Shown: piece after piece, positions 53,906 through 62,347 of the stretch
Layout: the number at the start of each line of letters is the position of its first letter
Position numbering within the stretch: the stretch's first letter is position 1
DNA from: Herbaspirillum chlorophenolicum
GTDB taxonomy: Bacteria; Pseudomonadota; Gammaproteobacteria; Burkholderiales; Burkholderiaceae_D
DNA: 64,000 bases
NCBI RefSeq assembly: GCF_001189955.1
Contig: NZ_LFLT01000021.1
Span: forward strand, 1 to 64,000
Direction of reading: 5' to 3'
Made by a program: the position numbers and the translations under genes
The notes under the pieces: model-generated
The model's input: the letters and a program-made list of their open reading frames with translations, nothing else
What the model was told of the DNA's origin: nothing
Databases searched by the model: none

Positions 53906-54190
53906 TCAGCGGCGGCGATGGAAGGTGACTTTCTGCTCCAGCGGCGGCTGGGCATCGCCCGAATCGCCGCAGCCATCGCAGGCGCCGCCAGCGCAACCGC
54001 CTGATGCGCGCGGCGGCAACAGGCGGCGGCCGAGCGCTTGCCAGCGGGCGGAGCCGCGCCGCAGCACCCATGCCGCCAGGAGCGCCTGCCAGCGCCAGGC
54101 CGCCGACGGCGCCAGCTTGCGCAACATATAGAGCGTGCTGGCCGCGACCAGCACGGCGATGACCGCGTATTGCCACCACAGCGCGCTCAT
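53906..54190 (-). CDS. Small FeoB-linked membrane protein with cysteine-rich tail
   Basis: 94 residues from the ATG at 54190 that overlaps the feoB stop (ATGA). One membrane helix (about 4-22) is followed by a basic stretch and a C-terminal cysteine cluster CAGGACDGCGD (about 69-79). Small membrane or cysteine-rich proteins after feoB are common (DUF6587 or FeoB-associated types) and may help iron handling, in the place of FeoC. The exact role is unknown. Confidence 0.75.
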   Translation of the reverse strand: MSALWWQYAVIAVLVAASTLYMLRKLAPSAAWRWQALLAAWVLRRGSARWQALGRRLLPPRASGGCAGGACDGCGDSGDAQPPLEQKVTFHRRR

Positions 54191-56013
54191 GCCAGCCACC
54201 TCGCTACCTGGTAAGTGACGAACGATGCGGCATAGGCCAGCACGAACATATAACTGAACGACAGCACCACCATGCGCCATGACTGCGTCTCGCGGCGGAT
54301 GATGGCCAGCGTCGACATGCATTGCGGCGCGAAGGCGAACCACACCATCAGCGACAACGCGCTGGCCAGCGAAATGTGGCTGGCCAGCGCCTGCTGCAGC
54401 GCCATGCCTTCATCGCCACCCACCGCATAGACGGTGGCCAACGTGGCGACGGCGGTCTCGCGCGCGGCAAAGGCCGGAATCAGCGACAGGCTGATCTGCC
54501 AGTTGAAGCCCAGCGGCGCGAAGACGTATTGCAGCGTGTGGCCGATGTAGCCTGCCAGGGAGTAATCGATGGCCGCTTCGGTGGCGCCCGCCGGCGGCGA
54601 GGGAAAGGTGCAGATGGCCCACATCAGCACGGTCAGCGCCAGCATCACGCCGGTCAGGCGCTTGAGGAAAATACTGCCGCGTTCCCACAGGCCGATGCCG
54701 ACATCGCGCCATTTGGGCAGGCGGTAGGCCGGCAATTCCATGAGCAGCGCGCGCTCCTGCTGGCTGCGGCGCAAGCGTTTGGCGACCCACGCCACCAGCA
54801 TGGCGGCAGCGATGCCGGCGAAGTAGAGACAAAACAGCGCTAGCCCCTGCAGGTTGAAAACACCCAGCACCAGCCGATGCGGAATGAAGGCACCGATCAG
54901 CAGCGCATACACCGGCAGGCGCGCCGAACAGGTCATCAGCGGCGCCACCAGAATGGTGGCCAGGCGGTCGCGCGGGTCGGTAATGCTGCGCGTGCCCATG
55001 ATGCCCGGAATGGCACAGGCGAAGCTGGAAAGCAGCGGGATGAAGGAACGCCCGGAGAGGCCGACCGAGACCATCAGGCGGTCGAGCAGGAAGGCCGCGC
55101 GCGGCAGGTAGCCGGACTCTTCCAGCACCAGGATGAAGAAGAACAGCACCAGGATCTGCGGCAGGAAACCCAGCACCGTCCCCAGCCCCGACAGCAGGCC
55201 GTCGGTGACCAGGCCGCGCAACGGACCGTCGGGCAGCCATTCGGACACCACGCCGGCGAGCGCGCCGAAACCGTCGGCGATGGCATCGGTGAGCGGCTTG
55301 CCGATTACATAGACCGCCTGGAACACCAGGAACATCACCACGGCCAGCAGCACCACACCGAGCACCGGATGCAATGCCACGCGGTCGAGCGCGTCGTCGC
55401 GGCGGTCGGTGGGCGTGGGCATGGAAACCGTGTCGGCCAGGATGGCGCGTACTTCGGCGTGCAAGTCCTCGATCGCGATATCGCCGGCCACGGCCGGCAG
55501 TGCCGACTGGTCGATTGCGGCCACCAGCGCCTGGGCGCCGCCGCGTTTGACGGCGACGGTTTCGATCACCGGCATGCCGAGCCGGCGCGCCAGGCCGGCG
55601 ATATCGATGGCGATGCCGCGGCGCGCGGCCGCATCCATCATGTTCAGCGCCAGCACCATCGGCCGTCCGAGGTGCCGCACTTCCAGTACGAAGCGAAGGT
55701 GCAGCCGCAGGTTGGTGGCATCGGCCACGCACACGATCAGGTCGGGCACCGCTTCACCCGGATAGCGCCCCTGCAGCACGGCCTGGGTCACGCGCTCATC
55801 GGGACTGACCGAGCGAAAGCTGTAGGCGCCGGGCAAGTCGACCACGCGGATGGCGCGGCCGGACGGCGCGGTAAAGCTGCCGGACTTGCGCTCGACGGTG
55901 ACGCCGGCATAGTTGGCGACCTTCTGGCGCGCGCCGGTCAACTGGTTGAACAGTGCGGTCTTGCCGCAATTGGGATTGCCGACCAGGGCGATGTTGAGTG
56001 CCCCGGCGCTCAT
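54187..56013 (-). CDS. feoB: Ferrous iron transporter FeoB
   Basis: 608 residues. The G domain has GNPNCGKT (12-19), DLPG (59-62) and NMMD (124-127); the membrane part has about eight to ten helices with the two Gate motifs around GLSGRSFIPLLSSFACAIPGI (from about 316) and AFAARETAVATLATVY. FeoB imports Fe2+ under low oxygen. It is shorter than the E. coli protein (773 aa), as is common in betaproteobacteria. It overlaps feoA (ATGA) and the small gene after it. Confidence 0.94.
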   Translation of the reverse strand: MSAGALNIALVGNPNCGKTALFNQLTGARQKVANYAGVTVERKSGSFTAPSGRAIRVVDLPGAYSFRSVSPDERVTQAVLQGRYPGEAVPDLIVCVADATNLRLHLRFVLEVRHLGRPMVLALNMMDAAARRGIAIDIAGLARRLGMPVIETVAVKRGGAQALVAAIDQSALPAVAGDIAIEDLHAEVRAILADTVSMPTPTDRRDDALDRVALHPVLGVVLLAVVMFLVFQAVYVIGKPLTDAIADGFGALAGVVSEWLPDGPLRGLVTDGLLSGLGTVLGFLPQILVLFFFILVLEESGYLPRAAFLLDRLMVSVGLSGRSFIPLLSSFACAIPGIMGTRSITDPRDRLATILVAPLMTCSARLPVYALLIGAFIPHRLVLGVFNLQGLALFCLYFAGIAAAMLVAWVAKRLRRSQQERALLMELPAYRLPKWRDVGIGLWERGSIFLKRLTGVMLALTVLMWAICTFPSPPAGATEAAIDYSLAGYIGHTLQYVFAPLGFNWQISLSLIPAFAARETAVATLATVYAVGGDEGMALQQALASHISLASALSLMVWFAFAPQCMSTLAIIRRETQSWRMVVLSFSYMFVLAYAASFVTYQVARWLA

Positions 56014-56255
56014 TGCGCGCCCTCAGCGCGTATGCGGACCCGGTCGGCCTCGGCACGGCGCAAGGCGAAGCGGGTGGAACCGATCTGTACCAGGATAGGG
56101 TCGGCGCCCCAGGGCGCGACGGCAACGATGCGCACCGGTTCGCCATCGACGAATCCAAGGTCGCGCAGGCGCCCGGCCACCGCATCGGCGGCGTGGCTGT
56201 CTGCGACATGGTCTACGATGGCGGAGGCGCCCCTGGCTAATTCGGTCAATCGCAT
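56010..56255 (-). CDS. feoA: Ferrous iron transport protein FeoA
   Basis: 81 residues with the SH3-like FeoA fold: LRDLGFVDGEPVRIVAVAPWGADPILVQIGSTRFALRRAEA carries the usual RL-x-x-LGF and ALR motifs. It probably controls FeoB at the membrane. The start at 56255 has only a weak ribosome site. It lies directly downstream of the Fur-like box and leads the feo operon. Confidence 0.9.
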   Translation of the reverse strand: MRLTELARGASAIVDHVADSHAADAVAGRLRDLGFVDGEPVRIVAVAPWGADPILVQIGSTRFALRRAEADRVRIRAEGAQ

Positions 56256-56277
56256 GGCTTCAGGAAAATAATGAATC

Positions 56278-56296
56278 GATAAGCATTCTCATTATA
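56278..56296 (-). promoter_or_regulatory. Fur-like box upstream of feoA
   Basis: On the minus strand the site reads ATAATGAGAATGCTTATC, close to the Fur consensus GATAATGATAATCATTATC and symmetric about its centre. It lies about 25-40 bases upstream of the feoA start. Iron repression of feoAB is expected. Confidence 0.65.
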
Positions 56297-56462
56297 TAAG
56301 CCGCGCCCCGATCGCGCCGGGCTTAATACCGGAATCGAGCCCAGCTGCGGCGATATGACGCAGCAAAATGCAACGCGCCGCCGCCAATCACGGGAGCCGC
56401 CGCCGCTTGCACTACAATGCGCCATCCGCCGTGGCGCCACGGCGGCCAGCCAGGAAATACCC

Positions 56463-57419
56463 ATGTTCTCGTTCAAGCAACTCGAAGCCCTCTACTGGAT
56501 CGCCACCCTCGGCGGTTTCGCGCCAGCCGCGCGCAAACTCAACACCACGCAATCGGCGGTGTCCAAACGCATCAAGGAACTGGAAACCAGTTTCGATACC
56601 CCGCTGTTCGACCGCGAACAGCGCCAGGCGCGCCTGACGGAAAAAGGCGAGGAAATGCTGCTGATCGCCCGGCGCCTGCTGGAACAGCGCGATATCGCCG
56701 TCGAACAGTTCAGCAAGCCCGAAGTGATCGAGCGCCGCCTGCGCATCGGCGTGACCGAACTGACCGCGATGACCTGGCTGCCGCGCCTGGTCAGGCGCAT
56801 CCACCAGCACTACCCGCGTGTGGTGATCGAGCCCGACGTGGACTTGAGCGTGCACCTGCGCGACAAGCTGCAAAACGACGAGATGGATGCCATCATCGTG
56901 CCCGACGCCTTCACCGATCCCGGCCTGTCGGCACTGCCGCTGGCCAGCGTCAAGAGCGTATGGCTGGCGCGCCCGGGGCTGATCGGCGACAGGAAACGCC
57001 CGCTGCGCATGCATGAGCTGGCCTCGCACACCATCCTCACCCAGGGCAACAAATCGGGCACCGGCATCATCTATGACCGCTGGATCAAGTCGCAGTCGAT
57101 CTTCCCCGGCCATTCGCTCTCCTGCAGCAGCGTGGTGGCGCTGATCGGCCTGACGGTGTCGGGCATGGGCGTGAGCTACCTGCCCTACAAACCCCTGCGC
57201 CCGCTGATCGAAAGCGGCACCCTGGAAATCATCGAGACCACGCCTAGGCTGCCCGACGTCCCTTACGTGGCGCTCTACCGCAGCGAGCGCAAGAGCAGCT
57301 TCATTTCATCCGTCCTGATGCTGGCGCAGGAATGCTGCGAGTTTTCCGACATGTTCCAGATCGAGGAACTGGCGGGCCAGCAGCATGCCAAGAAACGTAA
57401 TTCCGGCCCATTTTTTTAA
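56463..57419 (+). CDS. LysR-type regulator
   Basis: 318 residues from the ATG at 56463. HTH region FAPAARKLNTTQSAVSKRIKELE (about 19-41) and an effector domain with VGVTELTAMTWLPRLVRRI-type opening (RLRIGVTELTAMTWLP near 93-108). It is divergent from feoA, with 207 bases between starts. The C-terminal 20 residues are a basic tail. The ligand and targets are unknown; the nearest candidate is the feo operon, but iron genes are not usual LysR targets. Confidence 0.88.
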   Translation: MFSFKQLEALYWIATLGGFAPAARKLNTTQSAVSKRIKELETSFDTPLFDREQRQARLTEKGEEMLLIARRLLEQRDIAVEQFSKPEVIERRLRIGVTELTAMTWLPRLVRRIHQHYPRVVIEPDVDLSVHLRDKLQNDEMDAIIVPDAFTDPGLSALPLASVKSVWLARPGLIGDRKRPLRMHELASHTILTQGNKSGTGIIYDRWIKSQSIFPGHSLSCSSVVALIGLTVSGMGVSYLPYKPLRPLIESGTLEIIETTPRLPDVPYVALYRSERKSSFISSVLMLAQECCEFSDMFQIEELAGQQHAKKRNSGPFF

Positions 57420-57765
57420 TATCCAGACAATAATTACGCTGATCCTTGTCGCTTCTGCGCCGAACCTGCGTAAATTTTTACGCGAATTTTTTTGCACCGC
57501 ACTATACTTTCATTAATTTCTGTAAAGAAATTTTTAGAACGCATTTCATTGATAGCCGTGAATAGGCGTGAGATGTATTCTGCCAAGGGTAAGGGACGAA
57601 GCGCTGCCCATTCCGGCTGGGAAACCGGAGATGGTTGCAAGGCAGGCAGCGCTCGAAGGGGTGGCGAAGAAACCGCATGGGAACGGTTTCATCGGCACAA
57701 TTGATTTTGATTCAAGCAGGTCGCGCGGGCCATCCTCGGCCGGCGCCCTGAGCAAACAGAACAAC
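57420..57765. other. AT-rich gap before the helical orphan gene
   Basis: 346 bases. The first 100 are AT-rich with a TATACT -10-like hexamer at 57503-57508; the later part is open in the frame of the downstream gene from 57568, but has no good ribosome site and less protein-like composition. It may be leader RNA or an N-terminal extension. Confidence 0.35.
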
Positions 57766-58245
57766 ATGAATCCAACGCCACCGGATTCCGCCGAGTCCGA
57801 CATGCCGCAACAAATGCGGGTGCGCACACTGATCGATGAGATCGGCGCACTGACGCTGCATGTCCAGGAACTGGGCCGCATGGCCGAAGAGGCCCGCCAG
57901 TTGTATGAACGCGGCGAAATGCCGGCGCCGGAAGACCCGCGCCGATTGGTCGACGATGTCGAAGCCTTCCGCCGGAAGCTGGAACTCGCCATCGTCCGCA
58001 TCTTCGAGGAAATCTTCGGACCGCGCACCGACACCATCGAACGCCAGATGAGCATGCGCCTGATTTCCGAGATCGGACCGTCCGCTTTCGTACAGAAGGT
58101 GCTGTGGGGCGAGGAAATCAGCGACATCGCTCTGACCATCGCGCTGGAACGCATGATCCCTTCGCTGGAAAAGCTGGTGGAGGAATATCCGGCCGCCTTC
58201 CTGGAACAAGCCAATTCGGTGCTCGAGCAGTTCAAGGCCAGGTAA
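57766..58245 (+). CDS. Helical hypothetical protein
   Basis: 159 residues from the ATG at 57766; the frame is open back to 57568, so a longer form of 225 aa is possible. No Shine-Dalgarno is clear. The protein is acidic and almost wholly helical, with leucine-rich amphipathic stretches (RTLIDEIGALTLHVQELGRMAEEARQLYERG region; LERMIPSLEKLVEEYPAAFLEQANSVLEQF near the end), and has no membrane segment or cysteine. No family recognised. It could be a protein-protein adaptor. It converges on the LysR gene at 58278. Confidence 0.65.
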   Translation: MNPTPPDSAESDMPQQMRVRTLIDEIGALTLHVQELGRMAEEARQLYERGEMPAPEDPRRLVDDVEAFRRKLELAIVRIFEEIFGPRTDTIERQMSMRLISEIGPSAFVQKVLWGEEISDIALTIALERMIPSLEKLVEEYPAAFLEQANSVLEQFKAR

Positions 58246-58277
58246 GACCAAATCTATCCCTGCCGTCCTGACGAAAG

Positions 58278-59171
58278 TCAGGGCACGGCGCGCCGCAATG
58301 AACGCTGCAGGTGCGCGGCGAAGCGCGAAGCGGCGATCGACTGCCGGTGATACGCCAGCGACAACTGCGCGCGCGGCGCCGGTTCACGGATCTCGATGTA
58401 GCGCACCTGGTCGAGCTGCACCTGTTCGATCGCCTCGGGCACGATGGAGATGCCCAGCCCCGCAGCCACCAGGTTGATCGCCGAGGTAAGCTGCGGCGCC
58501 AGCTGGATCACCTGCGGATCGAAACCTGCCGCCTGGCAGGCGCTGAAGATTTCGTCATACAGCGCCGATCCCTTGCCGCGCGGGACCATGATGAATTTCT
58601 CCTGCGCCAAATCCTGCAGCCGCAGCGACTTGCGCCGCCCCAGCGGATGTGCGCGCGGCAACGCCACCTTCAGCTTCTCGGCCGGCAACTCGACTACCCC
58701 TACTTCGTCGGACGGCGTGCCGACGATGCGCACAAACGCCGCATCCAGCTGCGAACCGGCGATATCGGCCAGCAACTGTTCGGTAATGCCTTCGCTGAGC
58801 GAAATCTCCAGCTTGGGATGGCGCTCGCGGAATTGCTGGATCGACTGCGAGACCTGCGGATGGAACACCGCCGACGAGGTGAAGCCCATGCGCAGCAAGC
58901 CGACCTCGCCGCTGGCGGCCTGCTGGGCCGCACGCAGCGCCTGGCCTGCAGCCTCCACCGCCTTCTGCGCATGCGGCAAGAAAATCTGCCCGACTTCGGA
59001 CAGCTCCACGCCATGCGAAGTGCGGCGAAACAGCGGCGCCCCCACCTGCTCTTCCAGCGACTTGATCTGCATCGACAGCGGCGGCTGGCCGATGCCGACC
59101 TTTTCGGCAGCGCGCGTGAAGCTCAGGTGTTCGGCGACGGCGAGGAAATAACGCAGGTGACGCAGTTCCAT
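58278..59171 (-). CDS. LysR-type regulator (CatR/BenM-like)
   Basis: 297 residues from the ATG at 59171. The opening MELRHLRYFLAVAEHLSFTRAAEKVGIGQPPLSMQIKSLE is split across the HTH (residues 1-40), and the PPLSxQI motif and the following GAPLFRRTSHGVELS are typical of the CatR/BenM branch. It is divergent from an MFS gene whose start is 126 bases away, so it very likely regulates that exporter. The short intergenic region is AT-rich near the LysR start, as expected for shared promoters. Confidence 0.9.
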   Translation of the reverse strand: MELRHLRYFLAVAEHLSFTRAAEKVGIGQPPLSMQIKSLEEQVGAPLFRRTSHGVELSEVGQIFLPHAQKAVEAAGQALRAAQQAASGEVGLLRMGFTSSAVFHPQVSQSIQQFRERHPKLEISLSEGITEQLLADIAGSQLDAAFVRIVGTPSDEVGVVELPAEKLKVALPRAHPLGRRKSLRLQDLAQEKFIMVPRGKGSALYDEIFSACQAAGFDPQVIQLAPQLTSAINLVAAGLGISIVPEAIEQVQLDQVRYIEIREPAPRAQLSLAYHRQSIAASRFAAHLQRSLRRAVP

Positions 59172-59297
59172 GATATCTGTTTTATAGATGGAGATAGGCA
59201 GTGATATATATTGGACAATATAGCTGATTTCTTCCAGACTGGCGCCATCCGAATCAATCGGCGCCCTCCTCCCGGTGCGCCGGCAAGGAAGCCCATC

Positions 59298-60554
59298 ATG
59301 CAATCCCTCTCCGACTCCGCCGAAGCGGCGCAGTCCCCTGCCCCGACAATCCAGCCGGCCAAATCCACGCAAGGCGCCGTCCGTGGTTCGGCCGCCTATC
59401 GCCGGATCACGCTGGCGCTGTTCTGCTCCGGCTTCGCCACGTTTTCGCTCCTGTATTGCGTGCAGCCGCTGCTGCCCGCGTTCGCCAGTGAATTCCACGT
59501 CGGCGCAGCCGGCGCCTCGCTGGCCTTGTCGCTGTCCACCGCGTTGCTGGCGGTATCGATCGCGCTGGCCGGGATCGTCTCGGAACGCTATGGCCGCAAG
59601 GAGCTGATGCTGGCGTCGATGGCCCTAGCGGCCTGCTGCAACCTGCTGGCGGCAGTCGCCCCCAACTGGCATATGCTGCTGGCAGCGCGCGCGCTGGAAG
59701 GCTTTGCCTTGGGCGGAGTGCCGGCGGTGGCGATGGCTTACCTGTCGGAAGAAATCGACCCGAGCGGCCTGGGCTTTTCGATGGGCCTCTATGTGGGCGG
59801 CAACGCCTTCGGCGGCATGATGGGCCGGGTGGCGATGAGCGTGATGGCCGAGTCGTTCGGCTGGCGCAATGCGATGCTGGCCATCGGCATATTCGACCTC
59901 GCGCTGGCAGCCGTCTTCATGGCGCTGCTGCCGGGATCGCGCAACTTCGTGCGCAACAGCGCAATGAAACTGGGCGACCACTTCGCCCTGTGGAAGCGCC
60001 ATCTCTCGCATGGCCGCCTGCCGCTGGTGTTCGGCATCGGCGCGCTGGCCATGGGCATCTTCGCTACCTCGTACAACTATGCGGGCTTCCGGCTGATGGG
60101 TGCGCCCTTCTCGCTGTCGGCCACGGCCACCGGGCTGATCTTCAGCGCCTATATCTTCGGCATCGTTTCCTCGTCATGGGCCGGCGCGCTGGCCGACCGC
60201 TTCGGCCGTGCGCCGCTGGTGGCGGCCGGCATCGCGATCTCTTGCGTGGGGCTGTTCCTGACCTGCACGCCGGTGCTGGCGCTGGTGATCCTGGGCATCG
60301 TGCTGCTCACCATCGGTTTCTTCACCACGCACTCGGCCGCCAGCAGCTGGGTCGGCCGCATGGCCGCCACCGGCAAGGGCCACGCCGCCTCGCTGTATCT
60401 GCTGGCCTACTACCTGGGCGGCAGCATCCTCGGCTCGGTGGGCGGCTGGTTCTGGGAGCACGCGGGGTGGAATGCGGTGGCGGGGTTCATGCTGCTGCAG
60501 GTGATGCTGGCCGGCTGGCTGGCCAGGCGGTTATGGCATCCAGGTCGCGCCTGA
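59298..60554 (+). CDS. MFS transporter (YnfM-like)
   Basis: 418 residues from the ATG at 59298 with an AAGGAAG site. Twelve membrane segments; GIVSERYGRKELMLASM is the loop 2-3 motif, and LEGFALGGVPAVAMAYLSEEI is typical of the YnfM/inner-membrane efflux group. Its likely regulator is the divergent LysR gene. The substrate is unknown; aromatic compounds are possible given the LysR branch. Confidence 0.88.
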   Translation: MQSLSDSAEAAQSPAPTIQPAKSTQGAVRGSAAYRRITLALFCSGFATFSLLYCVQPLLPAFASEFHVGAAGASLALSLSTALLAVSIALAGIVSERYGRKELMLASMALAACCNLLAAVAPNWHMLLAARALEGFALGGVPAVAMAYLSEEIDPSGLGFSMGLYVGGNAFGGMMGRVAMSVMAESFGWRNAMLAIGIFDLALAAVFMALLPGSRNFVRNSAMKLGDHFALWKRHLSHGRLPLVFGIGALAMGIFATSYNYAGFRLMGAPFSLSATATGLIFSAYIFGIVSSSWAGALADRFGRAPLVAAGIAISCVGLFLTCTPVLALVILGIVLLTIGFFTTHSAASSWVGRMAATGKGHAASLYLLAYYLGGSILGSVGGWFWEHAGWNAVAGFMLLQVMLAGWLARRLWHPGRA

Positions 60555-60565
60555 GTACGCTCAAG

Positions 60566-60594
60566 AAAAAGCCGGACACGCTCCGGCTTTTTTT
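60566..60594 (+). terminator. Terminator after the MFS gene
   Basis: An 11-bp stem (60566-60576 with 60582-60592) flanked by A and T runs, so it can work on both strands. Confidence 0.85.
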
Positions 60595-60777
60595 ACGGGC
60601 ATGCACGGGGCAGGACCCACGATCATTAACGCGGCATGACTATTGCTAGCCATCCATGGCAAATGGACGGCGCCTGCCCAACATCCGCAACCGGCGGGTA
60701 TTGCGTTTTGGGAGCAGAATGCCCACGACGCGTCACCCTTTGCTGCCAGCCACACCGCAATCACATTGGAAACACAC

Positions 60778-62085
60778 ATGGATACCAAGATCCCGGCCGC
60801 GACGGCCGAGCCCGACATGCCGCTGGCGCAGCAGCTTTTCGAGCAACTGCGCAGCGACAACAATGCCCTGCATGGCGCCGCCTACGGCATCACACGCGAC
60901 ACCTACGGCGCCGGCGAACAACGCGCCCATGAGCTGATGGCATCGACCGCGCGCCGCCTCGGCCTGGAGGTGGGCACCGATGCCGCGCTCAACCTTTACC
61001 TGACGCTGCCCGGCCGCGACCGCGCCGCCCCTGTACTGATGACCGGCTCGCACCTCGACTCGGTCCCGCGCGGCGGCAACTACGACGGCGCGGCCGGCGT
61101 GGTGGCGGGGCTCTCGGTGCTGGCCGGCTGGGTCGCGGCCGGCATGCAACCGCAATGCGATGTCACCGTCATGGGCGTGCGCGCGGAAGAAAGCGCCTGG
61201 TTCCCGGTTTCCTATATCGGCAGCAAGTCGGCTTTCGGCCTGCTGGGCGCCGACGCACTGGACATCCTGCGCCTGGATACGCGGCGCAGCCTGCGCGAAC
61301 ACCTGGCCGAATGCGGCGGGCGCCCCGCAGGCATTGCCGATGGCGAAGCGCACCTGAGCGCGGAACGCATCGCCGGCTTCCTCGAACTGCATATCGAACA
61401 GGGGCCGGTGCTGGTGGAAGCGGGCGAACAGGTGGGCATCGTCACCGGCATCTGCGGCAGCCTGCGCTACCGTCACGCGCATGTGCTGGGCAACTATGCG
61501 CACTCCGGCGCCACGCCGCGCAGCCATCGCCATGACGCCGTGGCGGCGCTGGCGGAAGTGATCGCGCGCCTGCAGCAGGATTGGGCGCAAATGGAAGCGC
61601 AAGGGCATGAGCTGACGCTGACCTTCGGCCAGGTCTATACCGATGCGCAGCAAGCCGACATCAGCAAGGTCTCCGGGCATGTCAGCTTCGGCGTCGACGT
61701 GCGTTCGCGCAGCGTGGACAGCCTGCAGTGCATGGAGCGCCACCTGCTGGATGCGGTAGCGGCCGCCGAGCGCAAACATGGCGTGCGCTTCGAGCTGGGC
61801 GAGCGCACCGGCAGCCAGCCGGCGCACATGGATGCGGCCCTGCAAGACGAACTGCAAGCCGCCGCTGAACAGCTGCAGCTGACGCATCGCCGCCTGCCCA
61901 GCGGAGCAGGGCACGACGCCGCATTATTCGCCAACCAGGGTATCCCGACCGCGATGCTGTTCATCCGCAATGGCAACGGCAGCCATAATCCGGACGAGGC
62001 AATGGCGCTGGACGACTTCGCCGCCGGCACGCGTGCGCTGGCGCAGGTGATGGCGGCGCGCGCCGGACTCGCGGCAAAAGCTTGA
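60778..62085 (+). CDS. M20-family N-carbamoyl amino acid/allantoate amidohydrolase
   Basis: 435 residues from the ATG at 60778. The di-metal site has His92 (GSHLDSVPRGG), Asp103 (NYDGAAG), Glu137/138 (RAEES), and HIEQGP near 207; SHNPDEAM near 400 gives the last histidine. The lid domain is in the middle. The family includes N-carbamoyl-L-amino acid hydrolase, allantoate amidohydrolase and beta-ureidopropionase. No hydantoinase or allantoinase gene is next to it, so the substrate is open. It is a single gene between a terminator and an MCP gene. Confidence 0.9.
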   Translation: MDTKIPAATAEPDMPLAQQLFEQLRSDNNALHGAAYGITRDTYGAGEQRAHELMASTARRLGLEVGTDAALNLYLTLPGRDRAAPVLMTGSHLDSVPRGGNYDGAAGVVAGLSVLAGWVAAGMQPQCDVTVMGVRAEESAWFPVSYIGSKSAFGLLGADALDILRLDTRRSLREHLAECGGRPAGIADGEAHLSAERIAGFLELHIEQGPVLVEAGEQVGIVTGICGSLRYRHAHVLGNYAHSGATPRSHRHDAVAALAEVIARLQQDWAQMEAQGHELTLTFGQVYTDAQQADISKVSGHVSFGVDVRSRSVDSLQCMERHLLDAVAAAERKHGVRFELGERTGSQPAHMDAALQDELQAAAEQLQLTHRRLPSGAGHDAALFANQGIPTAMLFIRNGNGSHNPDEAMALDDFAAGTRALAQVMAARAGLAAKA

Positions 62086-62347
62086 TATAGCACCGTGCGT
62101 CGAATCACTCGGAACGCGGCGTTCCCCTGACGCATGGCAACAACCCGCATGCCTGGAAGCAACTCTGTTGCTTTCTGGCCGCTGGCATCCTTTCCACCTT
62201 CTTTTCCCCGTTTGCCCTGCGCACGAAAGCCGCTAATCTGGATTGGCATGCATCGCCTTGCGCGCCTGTATCGGCCACGGGCTGTGATCGCCGACGACCA
62301 ATAATCCTGAGACCCGGGCTCCCAAGCCCACTGACATCCGAGGCACC

